From Angiostrongylus vasorum (Eukaryota > Nematoda > Chromadorea > Rhabditida > Metastrongylidae): 64,000 bases of DNA. The notes beneath the pieces are model-generated. The model saw only the letters and a list, made by a program, of their open reading frames with translations, had not been told where the DNA came from and searched no databases. Of this stretch, positions 11,390 through 22,112 are shown piece after piece; within the stretch, counting starts at the first letter, position 1, and the number at the start of each line of letters is the position of its first letter. The DNA lies in assembly GCA_018806985.1 (NCBI GenBank), contig JADANN010000461.1, positions 930,001 to 994,000 of the forward strand, given 5' to 3'. The position numbers were made by a program, and so were the translations under genes.

Positions 11390-12350
11390 GTAGCAGTGAT
11401 TAAATTACCAATGAACACTCTGAGACGCCAGCTAGTTCGTAACCGTTGGTATGACCGTCTATGCGAGACGGACAATTGCATAATATGCCACAACGATAGG
11501 GACAGTGATTGTATGAGTTCGGGTACGATTTATCTGATATCTTTTAAGGTGTGCGGGGAGGAATATGTTGGCGGAACGGGTTGACTACTCCGCGTCCATG
11601 TAAAACAGCATCTATCGTGGAAACTTAGAATCGAACAAACCTCCCAGCGGTCTACGGCTTCATCGTGGCTGATAGGTGGTCCTGGCCGTCCATAGGGGCC
11701 TTCCAAGCCGAGAAAGTGTCCAGCGTTTCCATAAAGAAACCCAGCTAAGAGTAAAACAATACCAGAATCCACTACAGTCCTTGTATAAAACTGGTCTCAC
11801 TAAGGCAAATCTCCCTCAACTCAGAAAAAAATGTAAACTATGCTGAGGATCGTACAACCAGTGAATACGGGCTATCAAAGTATTCAAGTAAGAATCAAAG
11901 AAAACACTACACTAGGTGAGCATAGGACACCCAGACACAAAGGAGAAAATTCTGCAGTAAAAGTCGCTATCCTCGCTCCGCATGTAAAACTTTGGAGCAT
12001 TTCTGGATAAATTCCAATGCCTTGGGACCATGCGTGACTTCGCGCCATACCTCATGCTGACTTAGTGACCTAGGCCAGGCACATTCCTCACCCAAGTGAG
12101 ACTCTGTGCGGCTGGTTTCCAAAAAATCACTTGAGAAGTTACAAAGAAAACGGTGTTTGAGAAAAGATGTTCACAATGCAAATAAAAAATTACGCATTAA
12201 GTTTTATCTGATGAGGCTAAGCAAATGTTTAACTGTGTAGATTGCATACCAATTTGACCTTTCCAGGGCCTGAAAAAGGTGGGACTGTCGAAACGTCAGC
12301 TACTGCCAATCAAAAAGTGCTGTTTCAACAACCTCGTGTTTGCTCATTAA
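11390..12350 (+). mobile_element. Penelope-like element fragment with GIY-YIG region
   Basis: The frame at 11,396-11,584 contains the linker typical of PLE endonucleases: LRRQLVRNRWYDRL, then a cysteine cluster (C-ETDN-C-II-C), then GTIYLISFKVCGEEYVGGTG, a variant of the GIY...YIG core. Decayed downstream coding and 3' sequence continues after a family D insertion (11,636-11,896). The end near 12,258-12,345 shows the PLE 3'-end motif (CTGTCGAAACGTCAGC). The reading frame is broken, so it is not active. It normally encodes reverse transcriptase plus a GIY-YIG endonuclease. Confidence 0.75.
11636..11896 (+). repeat. Family D element nested in a PLE (copy D7)
   Basis: Matches family D: CGTGGCTGATAGGTGGTCC at the start, GTTTCCATAAAGAAACCCAG, then ACGGGCTATCAAAGTATTCA at the 3' end. 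The flanks AGAATCGAACAAA and AGAATCAAAGAAA look like a decayed 13-bp target duplication. PLE coding remnants continue on both sides, so D inserted later. Confidence 0.65.
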
Positions 12351-12364
12351 GGAAAATAGTGAGT

Positions 12365-12565
12365 AGCAGAGGTGACTGAATGCATATTTGGCTTATACAA
12401 TGACTTAGGTGACCTACCGATGTGTTACGTAAGGGCTGCTATCCTGCCAATCTGGTACCATTCTTTGGACCCTGGAGTCACAGAAGGTTTGGTGGGCCTG
12501 GATGGTGGGATTAAATCAGCGACCGTTCCAACGTATATTGCCGAGTCTCTCTAACAACTGCGCTA
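12365..12565 (-). repeat. Decayed family A SINE
   Basis: Minus-strand relic with GACTGAATGCATATTTGGC, CGTAAGGGCTGCTATCCTGC and CCAATCTGGTACC, which are the complements of family A body blocks. The tRNA-like end near 12,550 is degraded. Confidence 0.45.
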
Positions 12566-13043
12566 TTCTGTTGACGATGTATATGTTTGTTTTTTGTTGA
12601 ACAATGTTCATCTTTCGCTAGAGTTTCGTTCGAAGGTCTCTGATGATGACCTTGGTTCCAGAAGCATTAAACATTCGTACCAACGCTCATCACCAAAACG
12701 AATGTGCGAACTTGTTCTCAATGTTGCAGTCGTTTTTTTCTTCTTCATATGAAGTACACTGAATAGAAGGAGTGCACTGACGAGCGGAGAACACTTTGAA
12801 AAATCGACAGGCCAGTCAGTGACAAGCCAGCCGGCCAGCCAGTCGACGACGACGAGGGTGCGACAAGTGTGTTTGGAGAATATTCACTCTTCTCACGCGA
12901 TATCACCAAACACCAAGAAAATTAGTACGTGACTGTAAGGTGATAAAAAGACATTAAAAAAAACTCATGGAAGGCTACAGAAAGTCAACTTCGAGTGTGT
13001 TAAAGATCGTTGTCTATCAACAGTAAGCAACTCTGCTTTCGTC
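12566..13043. other. Gap with a short GC-rich promoter-like patch
   Basis: No gene or repeat is recognised. At about 12,765-12,900 the base composition becomes GC-rich, with repeated CCAG and CGACGA steps (CCAGCCGGCCAGCCAGTCG), similar to the patch at 15,040-15,320. It lies upstream of the candidate start at 13,044, so it may be a promoter or 5' UTR. This is inference. Confidence 0.3.
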
Positions 13044-13208
13044 ATGTTTAGCAGTTTATATTTACGCCATGCCATAATATACACAAGGCCGTTAGCTCGA
13101 CTTGGCACTGAGTCCATCAAGCTTCCCATACTCCCATATATGGAAACTGTTATCACAGTTGTCTTGGAAAAGCTCTCTTCGATCCACAAAGGGCAGTTAT
13201 TGCCTCTA
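13044..13208 (+). CDS. Possible first exon, unknown protein
   Basis: ATG at 13,044 opens a 55-codon frame (MFSSLYLRHAIIYTRPLARL at the start, then ITVVLEKLSSIHKGQLLPL). It ends in phase 0 at a CTA|GTGAAA donor just before a family F fragment. The basic, hydroxylated N-terminus could be a mitochondrial presequence. The opposite strand is also open over 74 codons, so the strand is not certain. No family is recognised. Confidence 0.3.
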
Positions 13209-13380
13209 GTGAAAACTTCGGAACCTCATGACACGGCTCTCCCAGTATTCTAGAGAGAATGTACTGATCAACAGCCGAATCCAATCGCAAATCCGGAGAT
13301 CTTCGTAGATTATGGATGCAAGATGTGAAAGCGGATTGAAAGAACTGCTGCGATCCGCACATGTGATTCTAGACCGCATA
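13190..13380 (+). repeat. Family F SINE, 5'-truncated
   Basis: Contains the F body blocks TATTCTAGAGAGAATGTACT and AATCCGGAGATCTTCGTAG, and part of the RTE-type tail (GATCCGCACATGTGATTC). The tRNA-like part is missing. Confidence 0.5.
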
Positions 13381-13690
13381 ATTAAAAATAGTAACAAAAA
13401 AAAGGAGAAAAACACGTTCCTTCCAGAAGATCTTCTATCATCTATGATTTCCAGGCAGTGTTCTTTGATCATCATTTCGCGGAACACAATAACAAGCACG
13501 TGCCTGCGCTCTCAACGAACAATAGTGCCAGAGAAGCCCTATGATGAATGAAATTGATCGTACCTTGCGATTACTGTTAAAGTAAATAAACACAAAAGAA
13601 ACGCAAGGATACGGTAACGTAATTCAAAATAGTTTAGTTGTTTCAATAAACACAATAGACCACGACGAAGTGCACTCCAACCCAACACCA

Positions 13691-13721
13691 AGAGAGAGAG
13701 AGACAGAGAGAGAGAGAGAGA
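13691..13721. repeat. (GA)n microsatellite
   Basis: About 31 bases of GA repeats with one GACA interruption. Confidence 0.95.
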
Positions 13722-15039
13722 ATACCAAGAATACCAATCGCTTTCGAATAGCAACACTCAGGTTCACTAGCAACAGCAGCTATTCAAGAAGTTCAACCGA
13801 TTAATCTTAGACATATTTCAAGCTGTAATTCGACTAGTATGTGGAGCGGTAGTGATTTGATGAGCTACGTCTCTACTCTTTACACCTCCTATCCTTCGGG
13901 TGCTTCACTACCTCATCGTAGATGGGAATCGTTAAGCGAGGCATCGAAGTGCCACGTACAGCTGGAACCCATTCTGCCACTAAGACCATTCAAGCAGAGA
14001 AAAGAGTTCGACATTTCCATCCGGAAGCAGTGTAAAGCTCAGTGAGCTACTTTTCGCTACTTCTCTAAACCAGTAAGGAAACGGGCAACATACCAAAAAA
14101 GTGTGACGTGGATTTGAAGTAAATTGGGTGAACATTCGAATAACTCGAAGAGTAACAAGGTTACAAATGATGTAAGTGAAGTGGGATCTTCAACAACTGT
14201 ATAACTTATGTCTTCAAAAAACAGCTGATTTCTAAACATAGACGGCTTTCATTACGATTGACCATACAAACGAACCACATCGATCAATATGCATTGAATG
14301 CATAGGGCTCTCGTTAAGAACAATGTTATACTTTCGTAATGGAGCACATAAGGCTTATTTTTGTAAGGCCCTTAAAAAACTGAACGATGAAGATTCTTAA
14401 AGACCGAAAATTAACTGCTTGCATGAAATAACGCAAGCAATGAAGCTTCATTTCAAATGTTCTGCATGCACGAAACCAAAAAAAAATAGCCTTGTATCAA
14501 ATTTAGCTCCTTAACCTTAACGTCCACACAGAAATGACTTGATTCAATAACCAAGACCTTGGCGAATTCAAGCGCTGTACACGAAAAAACAAAACTGTAT
14601 CAACCACGGAGAATAAACTGCGGTACAATGAGAGAACGAGAATCTACTAGAACCAACGGTGTAAAACAGACGATGTAAAAGGCTACAAAAGACCATAAAG
14701 GTCGCACTGAGCGGTCCAGCCACGAATTTCTATGGACGGTAGACATGGCTGGGAAAATATCAACTGTAACAAAACATACTCATAATTTTCATATTCGGAT
14801 AATCGGAAAACACATTAATAACAGAGAACATTCTTCAATCAATGACACAAAAAGCAACAAAGCCCAGCAACAAACATTCGACGGGCCCGGCGTGCGAATT
14901 TCGCTTCCCAGCGGCTAATACGCTGAAAATATTCACCCAACAGAGAAGACGACCTTTTAAGTCGCATGGGCATCATGGATATCGATTAACGACAAAAGAG
15001 TAATAAATTCTAGATAAGCGGAAAGCGAATCCCGTAGGT
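13722..15039. other. Stretch with one weak ORF only
   Basis: The only candidate is an ATG-started 68-codon plus-strand frame at 13,839-14,045 (MWSGSDLMSYVSTLYTSYPS). I cannot support it further, and its complement resembles decayed retroelement sequence. The rest is AT-rich and shows no exon, repeat or RNA gene. Confidence 0.3.
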
Positions 15040-15324
15040 GCGATAGACGGACGGACGGCCGGATGGACAGACGAGAGCTCGACGACGACGTTAGTGCGGC
15101 CAGAGTGTCGATGACTAGCGTTGTTGGCTAGAGGGCGTGCACTTGCGTACGATTGCCCGAAGAGAGAAGAGTGTACCTGCGCGCGGCACTCGGTAGAGAC
15201 GCAGAGCAGCGCGTCAAGTACGCAGTGAACACAACTGGCGGCAGCCGCCAGCAGTACTGCCGAGTACTGCGCAGAAGCTCAACCCGTACGGGGTTCGGTT
15301 TTTCGATGAGGACGATTGAACACG
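15040..15324 (+). promoter_or_regulatory. GC-rich, palindrome-rich island upstream of a first exon
   Basis: A sharply GC-rich patch in AT-rich DNA. It contains GACGGACGGACGGCCGG, the inverted repeat CTGGCGGCAGCCGCCAG near 15,236, the direct repeat AGTACTGC(CG)AGTACTGC, and the palindromic AACCCGTACGGGGTT near 15,284. A TGACGTCA motif (CREB/ATF-type) lies at 15,336-15,343, just inside the candidate first exon. Read as promoter plus 5' UTR. This is inference. Confidence 0.4.
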
Positions 15325-17120
15325 ATGGAATACGATGACGTCACCAAGAAGTTGGTGAATCCACGTGATTCGAAACGTGAACTAAGTGAATGCAGCCGAA
15401 AACGAATAAAATGTGGATGAACGGCTTTTTTTTCCAGGAATAGAAGGGAATGAAAGGAGATAAACATAAAAGTGGACCATGGAATATATTACGAATCTTT
15501 TTTCTATTTTCACATCGTCTGTCGTCGTTCTCATAAGCTCTCTAATGTCGGCTTTTTCCATTCCACATTCAAATTGATACTTGATACTTGAATGGCCCGT
15601 CCTCACTGGTTGTGTGGCCTCCAGCATAATCTCCATTTTTCGGAGATTTTCAAGCCATTATGGTTCCCTGGAGTCCCGGGGTCAGCCTAGCAAAAGTCTG
15701 CCTATCTTCGCTTTGTAGGATTTAGAAATGTTCCTAATTTAAGTATTTGGGAGTCTCTTTTTTGTCAACCAAGTAGCGTCTTCTGCGTTTTCTTCTAGTG
15801 AGATCTAGCAAAATCTCTTAATCCAAACCTGTTCTATACTGAGCAAGTGTTGAATTTGTTTTATGACTACAGAGGATTCTTTCTTTTGATTTTTGAACTA
15901 CTCTGTGTTTCTTTTTTTATAGAAAATCATCTACCACTTCCGGTGGTTGAAAATTTCCAGAAATTCACTTTCTGTAATACATTTTCGTCCAAAAGTGGTA
16001 CACATACCAATACCGGTACGAATTTTTGTAAAACTAGTCTTTCTTGAGTTGAATCATTTCGACAATAAGAGAAAGTTATGCGCTCGAGCAATGCTCATGG
16101 CTGACTGTCTAGTGCAATAGCGCACATTTTGGAAAGTTGTATTTATTACATAAACCCGTGCGTGATACGCCGCGTCGTGAAATACTGTGACACACTGCAC
16201 CGCGTTCGTTGTCTTCAGTAAGGGTCAATTCAGACCTGAATCTGAGAATGATGAGAACGGGCGATGACTTGACGTGAGTTACAACGCACGGTTGGCGTAG
16301 GACCGCAACTCCTCCGCTCAGCCCGGGTCTGAATCGGATTGGATTCGCACGGATTGTAAAGGGGAGTGCACCGCGTGTTTGTGGTTCAGTCGCTCCCGTT
16401 ATGCATCAATAAACAGGGACGTGTGTTCCAAAGCATAGTACACGCGATGTTTGGTCGTTTGTGCAAGGGAAAAGTGAAAATCCATCAGCTCTGGGTTGAC
16501 GGATCGATATATTATGAACAAAGTGGTTTTTTTATTCAATAAAATTTGTAAAGAGATGATAGAAATCTTCATCTTAGCTGGAAAGATGAAAGAAGTGCAC
16601 TGGTGGGATCAAATGTGCAGAGTTAGCGCGGGAAGATCTCGATACGACTAAGTTGGACATTTTTTAAAAACTACCAGATGTGCAGCGATTATGGCAGTAC
16701 ATCATTTAGAGAACACCCTTCCATCACATAATTTTACAGATCATCAACTATTACGTCGCTCATTAAGACTAGTGATAATTATCGAATAACGAGGAAATGA
16801 GAATCTATACGCACTAAAAGTTAATCGTTGGTGTTCGAAGTGTTTTTTCCCTTTACCCTGTGCACTTCCAGCTGCTGATGAAGAACTCAAAAAAACATCT
16901 TGAGGGTTCGATGAAGAACAAACAAACGTCTTTATTTCGTGCGCACGGTAGCATGTTCAGCAATATCTCTTCCGACCCCATTCCACGCCTCTATTCATGG
17001 CTTCGGATTCCAAATCAGTTTCGTTGTTTTGATGAAAGCATTTCTAAATACTCAATCTTGTGGGAGAAAACCACCCATCTTCCGTCAGAGCGATGCCATC
17101 CGCAGACAAAAACTTTCTGA
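15325..17120 (+). CDS. Three-exon hypothetical gene, plus strand
   Basis: Model: exon 1 at 15,325-15,354 (MEYDDVTKKL, donor TTG|GTGAAT), exon 2 at 15,923-15,973 (acceptor TTCTTTTTTTATAG, KIIYHFRWLKISRNSLS, donor TCT|GTAATA), exon 3 at 16,872-17,120 (acceptor CTGTGCACTTCCAG, 82 codons from LLMKNSKKHLEGSMKN to TGA). All junctions are phase 0, for 109 residues. Exon 3 is strongest. Exon 2 has a second open frame in another phase, and exon 1 could instead read on for 31 codons to a stop (MEYDDVTKKLVNPRDSKREL). The protein is basic, with no domain recognised. A family D copy lies in intron 1 and a MITE-like repeat in intron 2. Confidence 0.38.
15576..15710 (-). repeat. Family D element, 3' fragment (copy D6)
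   Basis: Minus-strand 3' end of family D: TACTTGAATGGCCCGTCCTC, CCATTTTTCGGAGATTTTC and GGTTCCCTGGAGTCCCGGGG. It is truncated shortly after and lies in the first intron of the 15.3-17.1 kb model. Confidence 0.6.
16226..16350. repeat. Possible MITE-like unit
   Basis: A GC-richer block (about 16,130-16,460) contains GGTCAATTCAGACC near 16,227 and, in inverse orientation, GGTCTGAATCGG near 16,325. These are short imperfect inverted repeats of a possible non-autonomous DNA transposon. I do not see a second copy in the window. Confidence 0.25.
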
Positions 17121-17643
17121 GCTATTTCAGCTCTTCTCATCTTAGGGTTAGTTCAGTCGTCACATCATCGTTCTTAACAGTGTAGGCGTTCATTTCATAG
17201 ACTTCTACTGTTTAAAATCTTCGAAAAAGGAAAAAAAATCAGAGAATTTTCCTGTATGTGTCCGTATTTGTCTGAATTAATGCGAGAAAATACAAAAAAA
17301 AACTGCTTCCAATCTTAAGATTTATTAACTGTTTTCAGTCCATCACACAACGCTTTTCAACTCCACTCTTCATTAATCAGTTCAAGCTTTTCGTTGACAG
17401 CTGTAATGACATGACATTATTTACAGAACGATTGTAAACCAGAGACATTCATCACCTTGACCTCATCTAAAAGCATTTAACAGCACATTTGAGGAAATTG
17501 AAGCAATTAAGAGCTATTATGATGCTATTTAGGAATTTCAAGGCAGCATCATTTAATTATACACCTTGCGTTGCTTATCATAAAGCGCAACTATATTTGA
17601 TACGTATTGATTGAAGAAGTGCGGTTGCTGCAAATGTTTACAA

Positions 17644-18045
17644 TCACCATTTGACCACTGTAATCACGAAGCACAGTTCTAGTTTACACGCTGTTATACG
17701 GTATAAAAACAGACGAGCTCCTAACAAGGAAAAAGTCACTATTGCCCCCTTTGCGCCGCAGATTTCTGTCAAGTGACACGGGCAGTTGCTTTTTTGGCCA
17801 TTTTCTGTCTTCCAGGAAATGAATGGGATGCGAGGCTTGATGACGTAGTGGAACTTATAAGCAGAAGTTGATTCGCGAAAGCTATCTAATTTAGTTTTAA
17901 AGCTGCACAATTTGAAGAGTTTGTGAATCGATTTGAATGAGTGAGAGTTCCAACTAGAACTAACGGTCGTTAAGTGCGTCATCGTCTGCGACCCCACTAC
18001 TTGCACTTTCCCTTTGGGCACCCCCCCGTAGGTCGCCCCCTGGGA
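17644..18045 (-). CDS. Hypothetical terminal exon or ORF, minus strand
   Basis: A 133-codon open frame on the minus strand follows the acceptor TATTTTAATCCCAG and ends in TGA. It begins GATYGGVPKGKVQVVG and contains HKLFKLCSFKTKLDSFREST, SWKTENGQKSNCPCHL and a hydrophobic C-terminus. It has no ATG at the start, so it would be a last exon, perhaps of the gene at 18,470-19,336. No family is recognised. A non-coding repeat that happens to be open is the main alternative. Confidence 0.3.
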   Translation of the reverse strand, partial: SQGATYGGVPKGKVQVVGSQTMTHLTTVSSSWNSHSFKSIHKLFKLCSFKTKLDSFRESTSAYKFHYVIKPRIPFISWKTENGQKSNCPCHLTEICGAKGAIVTFSLLGARLFLYRITACKLELCFVITVVKW

Positions 18046-18469
18046 TTAAAATAGTTATCCGTAAATCTTGCCACCAATTTGCGTATTTTGATATTTCCAA
18101 GCTTATCGCTGATGAATGAATCTAGACACCAGTGATTTTGAGGATCTTTCTGTTACTCGTTTCTTGTCAAGTAGATCTGGCAAGGGCCAATTTTGCTGTT
18201 TGAAGGTCGTTTGCTGCTCTCTTCAATCAAAAGCGGTTATCGAACCTTTTTTTTCCTCACTTAGAAGTGATTCTCTGTTTTCTGGATTTTCAATGCAGTC
18301 AAAACTAATTTGTTGTTATTCATGAAGAGAATTTCATATGGATAGAAGAGCATTACAGATAAAAAACGAGTCACTTTATGCAAGCCGACCTCTTCTTATG
18401 TGAAACTATTGTAGTCCGTAAATAGTTGCACACTAACACTCTGGCGGGTTTTAGTAGCGCACTTTACCT

Positions 18470-19336
18470 CTTCATCGTCCGAAAACTCCTCAGTCGTCTT
18501 TGAGTATTAGTGTCTTCGTCTTTTTCTCTACCATCTTTGCCGTAGGAGCGCGTGTGGCGCAGTGATTGGAGGTGCCACTGCGACACACACGGGGAATCGA
18601 TCTCGGCGCCCATGGCCCACCAAGCCTTCCATCCCTCCGGGGTCGGCAAATTGGTACCAGACTGTCTGGGAGGATAGCAGCACTGACTCGATACACCGGT
18701 AGAGCACGGCGAGTCATTGTAAAGGTCAGATATTCCATTCAGTCACCTCCAACGATACTTAATGAAGTCGAATGTGTGGCGCATCCCTCAGGGGATTGAT
18801 CAACGCCGAGAGCTTTATCTTTTAACCTTTTATCGTTACCATAAAGGCAATTGTGTTCAGAAACGTAGACAGTCTGAAGAAGAACACCTGGACGACGATC
18901 CTCACAGAATCCCATGCAACACCCAGGCATCTTCGGCTTAACTCAAATACGCATAGATCGATGGCATTCTGAACGGATGATGACCATGGCCATTTTCATC
19001 ACCTTGTGATGACTGAAATGCGGCAGAAATGACGTTTTCTTATTAATGAAACCGTTTCTAATAAGAGCGCTATGTTCTCGAGTTTTCACTTCTAACACTC
19101 CGTTTTTCTTTGACTTCGCAGCAAAATTGCGGATTTCTGGAAGCGTTTTATTTCGTTAAAGCGACTTTGTTCATGTTAGATTTTCGTGCCCGTAAATAAT
19201 GTAATTTGCTACAACTTACACAGCTTGCGGTACATCTTTAAGTTGTCGTGACGTACTTGGTACGTTTTAACTTGGTCGATGCAAAGCGTGTGGCCGCAAA
19301 CGCCTTTGCCGTATAGATCGGTTAGCAGCGATCCGC
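18470..19336 (-). CDS. Multi-exon hypothetical gene interrupted by a SINE, minus strand
   Basis: Coding islands in order: 19,220-19,336 (acceptor TTCCTAATTATAG, GSLLTDLYGKGVCGHTLCID, strong donor CTGT|GTAAGT); about 19,003-19,136 (LEVKTREHSALIRNGFINKK, donor AAG|GTGATG); then about 18,837-18,930 (MPGCCMGFCEDRRPGVLLQT) and 18,470-18,544 (DGREKDEDTNTQRRLRSFR, donor AGAG|GTAAAG). The last two are separated by SINE copy A3. CGHTLC resembles the central part of a RING finger, but the other cysteine pairs are not visible, so I do not call one. The first junction would create a TAA in the simplest joining, so the exact structure is unresolved or the gene is decayed. Confidence 0.4.
18545..18824 (+). 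repeat. tRNA-derived SINE, family A (copy A3)
   Basis: Well preserved: A box TGGCGCAGTGATTGG, B-box-like GGAATCGATC, body GGTCGGCAAATTGGTACC, 3' end GAGCTTTATC. The flanks ATCTTTGCCGTA (near 18,533) and ATCGTTACCATA (near 18,831) match at 9 of 12 positions and are the likely target duplication. It sits between two in-frame pieces of a minus-strand ORF. Confidence 0.85.
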
Positions 19337-19479
19337 CTATAATTAGGAAAACTTTAAAGAAATTTCCTAGGCCATCCTATTCTATAACAATCCTCATTAA
19401 ATACAATATTTTTATAATAGGTCTATTGTCACCGCATAGTTAAAAGATAAACAAAGTTGGAATCTCAATTTTAACCTTT

Positions 19480-19965
19480 TTATTTACTGCCTACTCTTTT
19501 TAATGGCAGAGTATATTGCGAAATATAACCTCAATGAAGCTAAGATATTTGCAAAATTCTGACCGCAGGTGCCTATGATGGGGGAACGGGCCTTCGCAAT
19601 ATATCCTGCCATTAAAAAGAGTAGGCAGTAAATAAAAAGGTTAGAACTTTTAATGATGCTGAGATATTTGCAAAACTCTGGACCGCAGGTGCCTATGGTG
19701 GGGAACGAACGCGCTATTGTCCTTTCCGGGGAGTAGCGCGCTCACCACCACACCATGCGGGTCCTTCTGCTCTGCCTGTCTCTCCAGCTAGTTCTATTGA
19801 TCTTTTGCCATCAGCAATCACCCGTGAGCGGGATTGATCTGGGGACAGGCGCAAACGAAGGACCTCACAGGTGGTAGAGCGCGCTACTCCCCGGAAAAGA
19901 CAATAGCGCGTTCAGTTCATAGGCACCTGCGGTCCAGAGTTTTGAAAATATCTCAGCATCATTAG
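19480..19965. repeat. Family B foldback with extra half copy
   Basis: A minus-oriented tail piece (19,485-19,580, TTTACTGCCTACTC) is followed by a foldback. The left arm is 19,649-19,784, the loop 19,785-19,842, and the right arm 19,843-19,965. Arms and loop match the copy at 10,884-11,209. The right arm has small indels in the tRNA-like part. Confidence 0.7.
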
Positions 19966-20039
19966 TTATATTTGCGCAACGCATAACCTAGCCGCTAGAA
20001 TGAGTATGCAGTAAATAATAAGTCATGATTGTGAGTTAT

Positions 20040-20300
20040 GAACTGCACGCGCTCAGTGCTTAACTGGGTGTCGCTACGACTATGCGGGCTCCCTAGATCA
20101 ATCGCCTGTCTCAGCTGGGTCGATTGATCTGTTTGGCATCAGCAATCACCCGTGAGCGGGACTGAGCTGGGAGACAGGCGAAACGAAGGACCCGCATGGT
20201 GTGGTGGTGAGCGCGCTACTCCCCGGAAAGGACAATAGCGCGTTCGTTCCCCACCATAGGCACCTGCGGTCCAGAGTTTTGCAAATATCTGAGCTTCATT
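20040..20300 (+). repeat. Family B foldback, left arm decayed
   Basis: Loop plus right arm of the same family: GCAATCACCCGTGAGCGGGA, then ACGAAGGACCCGCATGGTG and CACCTGCGGTCCAGAG. The left arm is rearranged and recognisable only near the loop. Confidence 0.6.
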
Positions 20301-20529
20301 GAAAATTGGAATCTGTTGGAAAACAACTTGAGTTCCCGATGAATATTGATTAATCTAGCCTTCATTACAGGACTACTAATTGGTGTGGCGACCATTGCGT
20401 CCAAAAACCGGTATGGACACGACTTTTTAAAAATTTCATTGCTCTAAAACATCTGGAACTGCCATGAATTCGCCAAAAAAATACTTTACCGTTGCAATAT
20501 TCCGCGAATTCTGACCCTGTCAAACACAA

Positions 20530-21030
20530 AAGTAAATACATTTATTTATATGATCTTATAAACTGATCTTCTTAAGCTGATGCGAGCTTGCTATAGGTCT
20601 TCGTTGTCGTTGTCGTTGTTGTTGTCGTTGCTGTTGGTGTTGTTGGTCGACGGCCAACGTTTCGGCGACTTCCGCAAAGCCTGGACGTATTTTATGCTGG
20701 CCGACTCGTAACATCACAGTGAGTAGCCTTTCTGATCAGTATGCAATCTATTTAAAAGTGTGACCTTCATTAACACTTCTTTAGCCTTTTTTTCCACCGA
20801 TTAATTAAAGTATTCTCGTATAAAATACGTCCAGGCTCTGAGGAAGGCGAAATCGCCGAAACGTCAGCCATCGAGCAACAACACCAAACAGCAACGACAA
20901 GAACGACAACGACAACGACAACGTAGACCTACACCAACCTCTCATCAGCTAAAGAAGGTCAGTTTATAAAAATCATATAAATAAATATATCAACTATCTA
21001 TGCCGAGGTTTATAGAAAGTCGGTCTTTTG
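20530..21030. mobile_element. PLE 3'-end inverted pair
   Basis: The left arm (minus, about 20,545-20,700) has (GTT)n runs and the complement of the hammerhead-like motif. The right arm (plus, about 20,700-21,030) has CGTAACATCACAGTGAGTAG, the motif at 20,834-20,869, (CAACGA)n and GCCGAGGTTTATAGAAAGTC. The ends TAAGCTGATGCGAG and CTCATCAGCTAAAG pair across the unit. It carries no coding capacity. Confidence 0.65.
20834..20869 (+). ncRNA. Hammerhead-ribozyme-like motif in a PLE 3' end
   Basis: Reading 5' to 3': GGCT (stem I), CTGAGGA (core CUGANGA), one extra A, GGCGA/TCGCC closed by AA (stem II), GAAA (core), AC/GT (a two-pair stem III), GTC (cleavage triplet), AGCC (stem I partner). Known PLEs encode short-stem-III hammerheads that act best as dimers. 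Activity here is untested. Confidence 0.55.
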
Positions 21031-21284
21031 AGTTAGAAAAGTAAATAATTAGGGAGGCATTTCCTCGAATAAAAACGAACCGCGTCATCAGAAAGTTTAT
21101 GCCGCTGTCCATGTACGCTGTACGCTAACCAATAAGGTGCTGGGACTCTAACAAAATATTTGGCAGAATCCCACTATGGCAGGATATGAGTGCTAATAAA
21201 CAATGCTGTGGTTCTAGTAACTCTTGCCGCCTAGTACAATTTTTTTCTCAATAAGGTGTTATGCGAAATACAAATGACAAATAA

Positions 21285-21430
21285 ATACAAATAGACGCAC
21301 TTGGTGTGGAGGTGAACGCGCTAGCCCCCGGAAAAGGTAATGGCGCGTTCGTTCCCCACCGCAGACACAAGCGGTCTGGAGTTTTGCAAACATCTCAGCA
21401 TCGTTGTGGTTGTATTTCGCATAAATATAA
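21285..21430 (+). repeat. tRNA-like SINE, family B (single unit)
   Basis: A box TTGGTGTGGAGGTGAAC, B box GCGCGTTCGTTCCCC, then GAGTTTTGCAAACATCTC. Overlapping short frames on both strands are SINE-derived. Confidence 0.6.
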
Positions 21431-22112
21431 AAATCTTGAGCCTTTTTATCGTTTTTTATCATAATTTTTGTTATGGATTAGTTACAGTGGTTAGTGCGCG
21501 TGATCATAGTCTCGTCATCGTTACGGATCTCATCCTTAAATGGTTTTGTTGCGGCAGCGAATAGTGGGAGAATCCTATACTGAATGGTCAAATTACGTCA
21601 TCCAGTCATCCCACATGTTCATCATCGTTGGCTTTTGATGGATAGGAGTGGAGCGGAATAGTCGGATTGAAAACAATGAGGAAAAACGGACGATTTGAAT
21701 GAGTGAAATTTTCGACACTGGATATTTTCTTGAATGACTGGTAGTTCTCTTCATATGACTTACTTCCCTTTTATCATTTTAAATATTTTAAGGACGCCGT
21801 TTTACTACTTCCATATTCTTTTTTTATAGGAACAACCGCTAAGACTTTCATCAGCACTTCCTCCGTTCATTTCGTTGTAGTCGTCTTCCATGTAAATAGT
21901 CGATGTTGTGCATGGGTACGGCAGCGAATTGACGATCTGTTCGTCTTACCATATCATTGACGTGTTAAATGCTAGCTGATCATGGTATCCGAATACTGTG
22001 AAAACCCTTTTCCACGACATTCAACAAAGACCGTGACTGAACTCCTGGATCGAAGGAATTCAGATGGATGAGACTGGATTGAACTGCTGCCTTACAATTA
22101 GGTTTCTTCCAG

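Noticed and set aside
16100..16460. Full DNA transposon
   Set aside because: Only short imperfect inverted repeats and no transposase frame. Kept as a weak MITE-like note.
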